64,000 bases of DNA, from assembly GCA_013399115.1 (NCBI GenBank), contig VXAA01006443.1, positions 265,435 to 329,434 on the forward strand, in the 5' to 3' direction. Source of the stretch: Anseranas semipalmata. Its lineage: Eukaryota; Chordata; Aves; Anseriformes; Anseranatidae. Below the pieces are notes generated by a model, which was not told where the DNA came from, did not search any database, and saw nothing but the letters and a program-made list of their open reading frames with translations. The translations under genes were made by a program, and so were the position numbers. This document shows positions 11,461 through 22,954 of the stretch, piece by piece. Position 1 is the first letter of the stretch, and each line of letters starts with the position of its first letter.

Positions 11461-14400
11461 TTCCTGGTTTTCTCAACTGGCTAGCATCATTTGGGGGCTA
11501 AGAGCTTCGCAAGTAAAAAAGGGAGGGAATAACAAGTGAGTGAAGGGTTACATTTTTTGCAGTACTGAAAATGACAAAAATATTGGATGATGATACTGAT
11601 TAATCCTGCATTTAGCAGAAAACAGAAAAATTTCCATTTTTCAAATACAACTCCCTGATTTGTTGACAATTTATCTTGGTCACGGAAGCCTGCTATAGAC
11701 TTAACACAATATTGAACTTTCAGCTAGTCCTTGAGGGCAGTGTTAAAACCTTGCTGATGTTCAACAAATTATTTGACTGCTAATTAAACTGTAAATCTTT
11801 AAGTCATTTCCTGTCACCTTTTACTTTTTTTTCCTTCTTTATTCCTTTTTTCTCTTCCTTCTCTTTTGTCCTCGCACCGCTTTCCTTTTTTCCCTCTTTC
11901 TTTTTTAATGAAACAGAACATGTATGCTTTGGTTTGTAACTTGTCTATGATTTAAATATATATTATTTGCTACTACAACCAAACAGCTACATGAGTGGTG
12001 ATGAGTATGTTTATGAACATACTTCTGCAGTATGTTAATAAACTCACCAGTTTTGACTGTACTTTTATAAATTGTGATGGCTGCATGGCATATTACAAGT
12101 GAGAATTAAGATCAGATCTCTCTTTTTCTGGGTCCTACTGATTTTTAAGTGCTTTGCTTAAGATCATCATCAGCAGAGTTCAAATTATAGCTTGACTGTA
12201 GTCAGAGCGATAAATATTTGATAGACATTCATTAAAAGTGTCACCAGCTGGTTTGGATGATACACTTCAGAGAGAAACAAGACTCATTAGCTGAGGAATG
12301 AGTAGCTGCTTGCTTCTTCCTCATTAGTCCATCAGGAATGCCCTCATCAAGGCAGAAAGAGAGCACAAAGGACAAACAGTCTGATTGAAATCAGGCATGG
12401 AAGATGAAATGTTTCAAGCAAATCAGTAGTAAAAACATGTTTGACTTCTGTGGGACCACTGTGGAACCCAGAGCAAATGCCAAATTCCTTTCCTGAGTTT
12501 CTTGCAGAGATGATGTGTGGCTTACTGCAATTGAGTGGGCTGCAGAGCAGATCATGTTCCTTTCTGTTCACTGGCAACAGCCTACTGCTTGTATGCAGCG
12601 TTAGACTGCGCTGTCTGCATTGTCTACTTATTCCTCCAAACCTGTGCCTGAGGGCTGTGACTCTGCTAAAGTCCCAAAGAAAAGGGAAGAGTTGGAGCTT
12701 GAAGAACATAGCAAAAAGTGGGGCAGGGTTGAAGGCTGAACCTGAGTGTAGTCCACATTTACCTTTACAGCAGTGAAGCTTTATCTTTGTTGTAGGAGTT
12801 CCTTTTTACCACAGAGGAACTCTTTTATCAACTTTGATTTTCATCCTTGAGCAGCAGGCAGTCTTTTTTAGGTGTCCTGCTTCTGATCCCCAAGTGTGCC
12901 TTCTGGAAAGGTGGCTGCTGCCTTTGTCTCCATCTAAATGTTGTGTTGAGGGTCAGTGTCTGACCCATTGGCTTGTAATACCAAGCCTGGTGCTTGCATT
13001 TTATTTTATTCCCTGAGGAGCAGAGAATGGATTATTAGATGATGATACAGAAAATAAAGTTTTAAGTTGGTGCCACAGGTGCAAATGAGAATCTTTGCCT
13101 GTATTACCAGTCTGAAATTGATGATAGAAATGAGTTGCTGTTAGAAAGGCCAATTCGTGAAAAAGATATTATCGGGCTTACCTAGGCATCTCTTTATTTT
13201 TGCAACTTGATCACTGCAAGAATGATTTTTCAGTGCTGTCTCCATTTTTCTCCCAGACCAAATTGCCAAGTGCCAAAATGAACATTTTTTTCACTTTGAA
13301 AAATATACAAACTTCTGAAAACAGAGAGTTAAATGCGAGTGAGAACAATACCACTTTACAGAGATTGCTTACAGATGGCAGTTTAAAAATGTAAGCTATT
13401 TCATGTAAAAAATACACCCGTCTACTTCCTTAAGAGTGAAATTACGGAGGGAGCGGAGAAGGAGGGATAAGACAAAGATCAGTGAACTTCATGGAATGGC
13501 CTCTTCTGCTAAGTGGAAGGACAAACAGCAGCAGAATGGTGTTTTGAGGGTGTATCAAACATATAGCTATGTGAGGAGGGGTATTCTGCCCTTCTAATCC
13601 TGTGAGCAGACAGGGTACTGAAATGCACAATAGTTCTGACATATGTATTATTTTGAAAAATAGGATTTTTGTGCATTTCATCCCTATGTCTTTTGAGATA
13701 AACCAGACATGTGTCATGTACAGCCACATGCACCATCTACCCAAATCAAAAAAACAGCTAGTGTGGCTAGCCTTATGTTTTCTATCCCATGTAATGTCCT
13801 GCTAGCTAAGGCAGTGTGAATAGCTTGCTGCTACGAAGCACTGTAAAGCAAACTAGTAGTGAGTAATTACGCTTTTTCTCTTAGATGACTTCTGTTCTGA
13901 TGTAATTGCTAAGACTCAATGCCACAGACACAAACAAGGAGTAGTTTTGCTCATTGAGCCTTTTCTGAACAAGCAAAGCAATTAAATAACCAGGTGTGTT
14001 TTAGTTTTCTTATGCCATTTGTCTATACATGCATTTACACAAACAGGCTAGAAATTGTTTCTCAAATGTATATAAAAATACTGTCATTTCTGGCCTGTGG
14101 GTGCCTCCAAAAGCTCTGTTAGCTCATGAAGTTTGAAACATTTTTCTGAGGCCAGAGGGAGCAAGTGCTGTCTATGTACATCCCTGCCCGTACCCATAGA
14201 TGAAAACATCTGCTCAGGGAGTCCAATCTTGTTCGCTGCTGAGGTAGATGGGCACAACTGGTCCCTGCCACCAGCTTGCATTCCCCATGGCACCGGCTGC
14301 ACCAGAGGAGCCCAGGCTCATGCTTTTCCTCAACCTCAATGTGCTCTGAAGGCTGGTCTAGAAGTGTGCCTGCCAATTTCCCTCTGTTTTCTAGAAGTAG

Positions 14401-15273
14401 AGATTTTTCTTGTATAAAGTATTACCTTTGGCAATAAGTCAGGGCTTGCCAATTGTATTCGAACCGTCAGGCATTCGCATTAGCAAAAAGTGAAACAGGA
14501 TAGTTATTCTTAATTTCCTTTTATAGGTATAGCGATCATGTAGCTCATAGCTCAGTGGAACAGAATAGGGTTTCCAGCATGCAGTACAAATCAAATTTAA
14601 AAGCGTAATTCCCATTAATGCAACCAGTGTGTCTAGCTTTCTCCATGATGAAAACACATCCATTGCATTCATCTCAGATCCACTTAATTGCTGCTTACCA
14701 TTGAATTTTTCTCATTGATCAAAGTACAGTTCTGCCCACCACAACTTAATGCTTGCAGTTACTAGATATCAGCGAGACCAGGATTCTTTCAAAATTAAGA
14801 TTCAGCTCTAGGAAATCTAAGCCTGTGCTCAGTTGTATTGGGGTAATTTCATTGGTAGCAGGAAAATGCTGTGTTTTTAAATCATGGCATTAAATTATCT
14901 ACTGTTAAAATTGTACAGTAAATGAATGCTAAGTCTCTTTATATGTTCTCTGTGTAGTTCTGAAAGACACATGCTAGTGTTTATCAAGCAATCTTGAAAC
15001 ACATCTCTTAGCAATAGAAAGGAACTAATGATATTGCATGTTTCCCTTTCTGAATGCCAGTGTGGCCAAAGTGACCCTTGGCTTCCTCTGTGTCTCAGAA
15101 GCCAGGATTGTTCTGTGCAGATGTTTTGAAGACACTGGTCTGATTTATCTTCTGTCCTAAGGGACTGGGCCTGACCTTCTTCACTGTGGAAAGCGATAAT
15201 CCTGTTTTTGGAGTGACTGACAAATTCAATCATATCTTACTAGTCGCGCTTATAAGTCACGCTTATGCTTATA

Positions 15274-15350
15274 TTTTTTTTTTTTTTTTTTGGCACAGAG
15301 GATTGATTTAGCACAGTGTCTGTGGAGCGTTTTTTTTTTTTTTTTTTTTT
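15274..15350. repeat. Twin poly-T runs
   Basis: T18 at 15274-15291 and T21 at 15330-15350 are separated by 38 bases of unique sequence. Either could be the reverse-strand tail of a small retroinsertion, but no insertion body is recognised. Confidence 0.85.
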
Positions 15351-16281
15351 GAACAAGCATAGATTTTTGCTGGAGCCCAGGTGTTCATATAGTTTAAAAT
15401 TACAGATAAATTCCAACTCATCCTAATCCTTACGCTGTTCTATCTAGAGGAGGATTACGTGGTCTTTCAAGGGTGGGCATGCATTAAAAGAAAGTGGTGT
15501 TGTTTAGACTTACTGCAGCTAGTTTGTAAATGGAAACCAAAATACTTGTTGCCAAAGCTCAGCTAACTTTCCGAGGCAGTATAGCAGTAGTGAACTGGAG
15601 CCACTTACTTGGTGAAAGCTTTTTTTGGCCAAAGAGAATATATATGATATGTATGACTTTGTTTTGCATTTCACTATGCCTTTATTGACTTATTTGGATA
15701 GCAACCATATCATGTGCCAGAATGTTATTGTGCACATAGAAATCACTCAAATACAATTCAGAAACCACAGACTTGTTCCAAAGATCTGAGAATATTACCA
15801 AACATATTAACACAATCAAATTGCAAAATGCATTAACAAATCTATATTCTCTTTTAAATTTAAACCCTCTAGCACTGTGGAAATCTGTAACAGTGAAACT
15901 GGTTGTGACAGCATTGATGACCATGTTAGGAAAGACTCAGTAGTAACATAACCTGAAAGAAGCAGTTCTTGCACTAATGTACCATAACTACTAAAAAGAG
16001 AAAGGGAAAACTAAGAATAATTGAGAGGCCACAGAGAGGATACATTAGCCAGAGCAGAATAAATGTTCAACTAATGTCAGTCTGCCAGGATTGGAAAAGC
16101 TCTAAACCTAAATCCACATAATTCTCTCTCTCAGATCTCCTCTCTACAAATTCACATTAGTCATGAATACCAAATACACTGATTAAAAAAGTACATCCGC
16201 AAGCTAAGTAGGCTAGAATAGAATAAAAACACTGCTAAATCCATACATCGGCATTTGTGATGACATACTTTCCAGACTGAC

Positions 16282-16322
16282 CAAACAAAACAAAACAGAA
16301 CAAAACAAAACAAAAAAAAAAA
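16282..16322. repeat. (CAAAA)n microsatellite
   Basis: Repeated CAAAA and CAGAA units end in an A run. Confidence 0.9.
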
Positions 16323-17299
16323 GAGGAAAAGTGAAATCTGCAGAAATCATGTCTCATGTACAACATCTTAATTGCTAGCAGGCATTTTTTCCTGTGGTTC
16401 TTTAGAGAACAGATGGTGCCCTTGTTATTTGTAAATTGGTTGCAGTACTGCAGAAATGAATGTAACGCTGCAAGTTATTACATTTTAAATGGTACTCTTC
16501 CACTGCAACAGGATTGTTCACTGTAACATCCACACCCATCACTTTTCTGATTATTTTTAACATTTTATTCATTTTTTTCTCTCTGATGAAGGAAATGTTT
16601 TTTCGAAGGATCAATGCCCTGCCATGGCTGGCAATACATAATGGAAGTGAGCTTCAGCTTAATCTTCATTCTTCTGAAGTTTTTACAGAGATGGTTAAGT
16701 CAGAAATTTCTCATCATGTTTATGCTGAAAGCAAATGGGAATATTTATAGAGTGTTTTTTAAAAAAATGATTACATGACTGAAGTGACAGACTGCATTAT
16801 TTTATTTCAAATGGGAGATAATGCTCCAACACACACTGGTACATACAGGCAAACTATAATGATATTTCCTGGCAATTCAGAAAGGTATTTCTGCCCATTT
16901 GCAAATAAACCTTTTTCTTTTTTGTCCCATACAAAGGCTTCTTTCTTCTCAGCCCCCTCAAATTCGTCAGTGAATTTTAAAAGAAAAACCATGACGTTAT
17001 GCAGGATTTCAATCTGAAATACATAATCTTAAACTCAAATAAACAAACATACAAACAAAAAACTACAATACTGCTAAAAACAAGGTTACACAAAAAATAA
17101 CTTTCCTAGAAAAGAAGTTGTTTTCAAAAAGAGTGACTCTGGATCAGTTTAAGAGCTTTGGTGGTGACCAGTGGAACGTGATTTCCAGTGTGGTAAGGGG
17201 ACTTACAGTTCAAATGCCATTTGCAGACGCATGAACCAGCTAACAGGGAATAGAAATAATATGCATTGTTAGTGAGGTCATCACCCTGTCCCTTCAGAA

Positions 17300-17670
17300 A
17301 TAATATTGATAAACTTGAAAAGATTGACAAAGGTGATGTTTCTCCCAGTGAGAAGTGTATCTATTTAGCTTATCAGTGAGCAAGTGAAAGGGTGACATTT
17401 CATTTCAAGAGACATCCTGGTGAAAACATTTATTCTAGTAGAGTTACCTAATTTATCAGACAGGCATAAAATGTTCTAATGACTGAAGGCTTCAATCTGA
17501 TATATTAAGACTTGAAATGAGACATGATTTTAAAGGTGTTGGAATAATTAACCCTGAGAACAGTTTGCACAGGTATTTGGTAGATTCTTCTTCACACAAA
17601 ATCTTTAAATAGCATTTACATGTCTTTCTGAAAGTTGAGTTGTAGCTAATGGGAAGTTAAGGACTCGATC
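17300..17670 (+). mobile_element. Ancient CR1/L3-like LINE, 3' coding end
   Basis: The sequence can be followed block by block against the old amniote CR1-type consensus as I remember it: 'tctatttagcttatca', then 'atttatcagacaggcataa', 'ttgaaatgagacatgatttt', 'ggaataattaacc', 'aaatctttaaatagcattta' and 'gggaagttaaggactcgatc'. These correspond to the C-terminal RT region (FSL, D-RK and related blocks) and the 3' untranslated end. Stops and indels destroy all reading frames. It is far more diverged than the 8-mer-tailed avian CR1 copies, so it is an older insertion. The left limit is uncertain. Confidence 0.6.
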
Positions 17671-20600
17671 CAAACATAGCGACGTGTGTCTGTACAGTGA
17701 GCTAAACTTGGACCTCTCCCAGCCTCTCCCACTATCCAGAATATCCATCCCCAAATCTGGGCACCTTCTATGGCTTGAAATCTTATGGAGCACTTAGGGT
17801 CAGGGAAAATCAAGACCTCAGCGTTGAGGTTCTCTTTGATGCAAGGATGGGGTGATGGCAAACCATGATGATACATGGTGACAGACACAAACTACCCACT
17901 GAGAAGTGGAGCAGCTTTTTAACTTGAGTGAGCATTTGTGATCTATTTAAGTGCAAATCCAAGTGAGTTATTTTCAGCCAGCAAAAATGGAGGGAGGGTA
18001 CCCACCTGGTGAGTGATATCTGACAGGTGGTTCACGGAGGCAGTGTTTCTCACCCCTTAGTTGCAGCCTTCCAGAATAAGTGGCCTCAGCTCCAGTCTCC
18101 CTGTGGGGAGCACTAAGAATGGATTAGCTCCCCATTAAAACCAAAGGCTACGGCTCATGTTCCTGTCTCATGGGATGCATTAGCAGGGCTGTGCAATTGC
18201 CTGTCCCGGGGAAGAACAGGAGCTGCCCCACAACATGGCTCTCATAGACTGCTGAATGGGGCAGAAGCACTTCTGTTCCAGCTGTGGGCTGCTGAGCTAA
18301 GATAAAATGCCCAAGGATACAAATTTGGACATGGCAGCAGCAGCTTTAGATAGTTTTCTGGGCCCAGCTGTGCTTTAACTGGGCCAAATGTGTCCTATAA
18401 ACATATCCAGAAAAAGGTTTTACGTCCTGTAATATACAAAGGGTCACATGGGGATGTCACTGTAGTCTCCATTTGCCCAAAGGGAAGTTGGAATTATAGT
18501 GTTTTGTTTAACATGGATGGAGTATAGCACTGGTAGCACAAAATATCTAAATGTTTGCATATACACGCTTTTCTGTTTGGCAAGTTCAGTGGTCAGTTGT
18601 AATGGGGAGATAAGGGTCATGGAATTCCTGGCTCTGGATCTGTATTTATGCATTTATTTATTTTAGGGGAAAACTAATAAATGGTGAGAATTGTTGTAGA
18701 ATCTGCTCCCAGGAGCAGATTTACCAGATGGAGAACCTAAAGAGGCTCTAACTCCTCTGCCACTGCTGCTGCTGAGCTGTGTGTGTCCCACGTCACACCA
18801 CACAAGAGCAGGTATTTGCTTGCACAGCCCTCTCCTTTCCTTTTTTCTCTTTTTCCTCACCCACATCGCACCTGCATCTGGAAACGAGAAGATAATTCCT
18901 AGCACTTTTTACTCTCTTCGCTATCAACAAATACTGTAAAGGATTATGCCTATTAATTATGAGAGAGTATCAGTAATGAACAGATGAAGCACAGTGCTGT
19001 TTTCTTTTTAATTGCATTCTCTTCAAGGCAACATCAAATGCCATTTCATCTTCATTCATTCATAAAGGATATTTTGCTGTTGTGTGTGTGCAAGGCACTA
19101 TTTTGTAAGCATTGCTGTAGAAACCTGCACTGAATGGGGAGGGAGGGCTGGCTATGGATGGAAGATAGCTTGAAAGTGTCTGCATGTGACTTGTGGAAGC
19201 ATACTGTGGCTGCAACTCTGAAGGTATATAGCTGCTTTAATAAGGAGCTGTTTTCCCTTCAGCACAGCATTTCTTTGTACCTTTCCACCACTTAGTACAG
19301 GAAACATTCACTCTTCTGGAATCACCAGAACTGATGTCAAAAATTACTCCAGTCTAAAACTTTCTGACATAATGGCAGGTCATTTTGCATTGTGTAATTT
19401 TTTTCCTGTGACTATAAAAACTGTGGTAGGCTAACTGCAGCTAGATATTACCAAGTACTGAAAATGCCAAGAAATGCTGAGTATGAATGAAATGTAAAGT
19501 TAACCAGACACAGTTTGATATGCTTCACAGGATTTGGTAGCATCTGTGATGGTCCTGGATAGCTGACATAGTAAAGAAAAGTACTGCAATTATTATTTGA
19601 ATGTGTAAATCATAACTGGCACACTTGCTGTCTGTCATAGCAACATGTACCCAAATTGAGTTTAAAATTACTGTCTTCATACATGGACTGGGAGGATTTC
19701 TGCAAAACACTTTCCTGCTGCACATCCTCCTTCCATGCACTGAGCTGACAGTGAATGCCATTCTCTGGGTCTGTACATTCCACACAAGCCATGAATGCAG
19801 AAATGTTTTTGGTTGAAAAGGTAGTGTCAAGGTGAAACTTCATTTTGGGGGCAGAGTGGAAACATCAAAGGAGGAAAATCTCAAAGAATTCAGTAATTAA
19901 ATTAATTAAAAGCATAATAAGAGGAAAGAAGGTTGTGTCTTGGTTCTGATTGACTTTCACTACATCCCTTCCAGTCACAGAAAAAGTAATGTTCAGCTTT
20001 GTTCTGCAAATATCATCAAGATCATTCATCTATCCCTTTTAACTTATGATAAAGCATTCATGGAGTGGATTTTTAATTAAAAATAAAATATAAGGTCCAG
20101 ACATTTTTCTTTGGACTGCTCAGTTTGCATTTCAACCTTTTTTATGGATGCCTTGTTGAGCCCTTAGCTGCACGTCATTTACGGCCTCTGCATCTGTCCT
20201 TTGGCATGATTTGAAATGAATGAATGGGGCTGTCTCGTTCAAATTTGACAGACTTTTCCATCTAAAAATTCCCACACACCTTCTTCTGCAATCCAGTTAT
20301 ACAGGAACAGAGAAATAACATTTGCAACAATGGAGGCAGCATTCATGAAAAAATGAAACTAGGCACTTGAACGCAGGAGATAGGGCCCACAACAAACCAC
20401 TTTAAGTTAAATGCTTCTTGCTGATTAAATTCCTTAAGGAGGAAACAACTCACAATTAAACAGAATGGAAATAGGAGGTTCTTGAAGACTGTCTGTCGTA
20501 TGTGGTCTCAGAGTTATGTAGCAACATTCACCTCCCTTCTGAGTTTTCACTTCCAAGCAGTTTAGCTGTACATATGCTTCTAGTTTATTGCTTATTTTAT

Positions 20601-22900
20601 TATTCCTTGCATTTTTTGTTTTCCCTAACCTGATTCTCCAGGATGCTATTTCTGGTAGCAGGATGAAGGGTTTAGATGAATGATTCTGTGGGGGTTCTTC
20701 TGCATGATATTCTTCAGGGTTTCTCCTCCAAACCCTGTAGAGCCCACTGGCAGCGAGTATGTATCACTGGTGTGTGATCTCACAAGAGTTTTCCTCCAGT
20801 GTTGCACAATATTGTCTAGAATGTTGTTACTAATTCTTATTTGTTAAACTCTGACACTGTACATTTGTGCATCAGGCACAAGTAGGAAGGCCACTCTGGT
20901 TTCAGAGAGACATAGGAAGATAAAATGCATGGGGAGACTCAGAGGCAAAATAAATTTATATGTAGGTGTGATGTGTGTGTTTTAATGCATTAAAAATGGT
21001 GTCAGTCCCCTGACCACAAGCTCAAACTTCCAGAGAGATTTATGGCAGGTGACTTGCAGTAGGTTTAGCAGCAGTGCATTCGTACCTGGATAAAGACATG
21101 AATAATCAAGAGGAAAGACATTGAATGAGAAGGAGCATAACAGGAATAAGACCACACTTTGATGAGCTGGCAAGTACCCTCTTAATAAAAAAGTCCAATT
21201 CAACTGACTACAGCAGCACAATTTTCATCTTATTTAAATTGGAGTGACCTTCCTGTGAGTGCTAGCACTACTTTCATTTGCTTGACCTCAAAGCTAGTGT
21301 TCTTTTGTATTATTATTTTTTATTTTATATATCTTTCATTTGAAATTTAATATCCTGCATTTGCTTGTTTCCTTTCAGAAATGACCAGGAACTCTGTTTA
21401 TCAGTTCCATAGTTTTTGATCATTTTTTTCAATTGATTCAATTTTCAATTGACTTTAATTGATTATAAACATTGTTTTAGTTTTAAGGGGGTTTAGCGAA
21501 TCATGTGTAGACCATAAATATGCCATCAAATACTGTGTTATCAAAATTGATTTTTGATTTTAACCATCAGTGTATCTTTTTTTTCACATTGTTTCATTAT
21601 GAATGCATTCAAGGCCCTGCAAAAAACAAGCAAACAAAAAACAACCAAGTCAAACGTAATACCAGGAAAAGTCAGTTTAAATTTAGTAAGAGAAAGAAAA
21701 TTTACATGAAATAATTTCTACATTGGAATTTTTCAGTAGTTTTTACATTTGTTCTAGATTTTACCTTTTGATCTGTAGGGCAGGGGCCACAGTAAATCTG
21801 CTATGCCCAATGCCAGTAATTCATGCAGAATGAAAGGATTATGATGGATTGTTTTGTTTCAACAGTTGAAGTAAACAGATGAAATGTTATATCTTGAGAC
21901 TTAGCAGGACTTGATGAATGAGAACTTATGTGGAACAAGAAGTAAGGTGTACTTTCCTAGGACATACTATAATGCTCAGGATTCTCTGGGAATATGAGGG
22001 AAAGCAGGCAAGCAGCTCCATGGAAACACATACTTTTCCAAAAAAAAAAAAAGAGAACGTGAGGCAATCAGTGGAGCATAACTGTTGTATGAATTGGTCT
22101 CCAAAATGGTAATAGATGAACTAAATGAAATCTCTCTTTCCTTCTGGTTTGTTCCCTTATGCTCCTTTTGTAAGACTGCAATAGAGCAGCTCTTCCAAAT
22201 TTCAGACTTAATTTAGAGGGAACCAAAAAGGTGTTGGCATTGTTCTGTTTCCAGGCAAGCTTTTGTGGGAAAATGGTTATCTAAAATGTAGTTTCAGGCA
22301 CTGAATTTCTACTAGTTCCAAGCTGGGACACCATGACATTTTAATTTTAGGCTCTGGTAACCAATATCTTACAGATCTCAAGTCTATTGAATGTTTCAAT
22401 AGATTCAGGGTCTGGCCTAGCTTGGAGAAATTGTTTCCAATTGCAGTCTCACTGCTACAAAATATGAAGACCAGAATTGTCAGGCTTGCTCCTTGCTAAA
22501 GGTGTCTGACCATCTATTTTGCTTATCAGAACAGTCTTCTGTCCCTGAGGTGGAAGCTTTTTAATAGAGGTTACAAGAATTTGCACACATTCAGTACTCC
22601 CACTACAAGTGCTATTAAATTAAATAAACACTTGTTAATGAGAGCTAAAAGTACAGCACAGAGAAATATGCCAAATTGCTCGGAGCCATATAAAAAGCTT
22701 AGTGCATCCCTGCAATATTCCAGCATGGATGGAATGTGCTTTTCAGTTAAATCAATAGCCTGCAGTGTGTCTTTACAAACTGGCAATCTCCATTTAATGG
22801 ATCTAATTGTCTTTGTTTTATTTGTTGTGCACAGTCAGTCATGCTGTGCACAATTAAATTACTTCTTTAGAGTAATCGCTAACCTTTTCCCCTCCTTCTA

Positions 22901-22954
22901 NNNNNNNNNNNNNNNNNNNNNNNNNNNNNNNNNNNNNNNNNNNNNNNNNNNNNN
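22901..22954. other. Assembly gap (54 N)
   Basis: The unresolved bases lie between a pyrimidine-rich end (cccctcctt) and a pyrimidine-rich start (cttttctt), so a polypyrimidine tract is probably missing. Frames reported across it on either strand are not evidence of coding. Confidence 0.98.

Larger units (their letters stand above)
8471..17299. other. Unassigned AT-rich sequence
   Basis: No gene or RNA gene is recognised. The stretch contains (AG)n at 8606-8621, A15 at 9986-10000, twin T runs at 15274-15350 and (CAAAA)n at 16282-16322. The overlapping frames at 12347-12776 are open on both strands and match no protein I know. The block 11030-11460 is singled out as a possible conserved non-coding element. 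Confidence 0.6.

Noticed and set aside
12347..12776. Overlapping 111- and 120-codon frames on opposite strands
   Set aside because: They match nothing I know, and both strands cannot reasonably be coding here.
22383..22403. Inverted repeat TCTATTGAA-TGT-TTCAATAGA
   Set aside because: Nine-base arms with short loops are expected a few times by chance in 64 kb, and nothing in the context adds weight.
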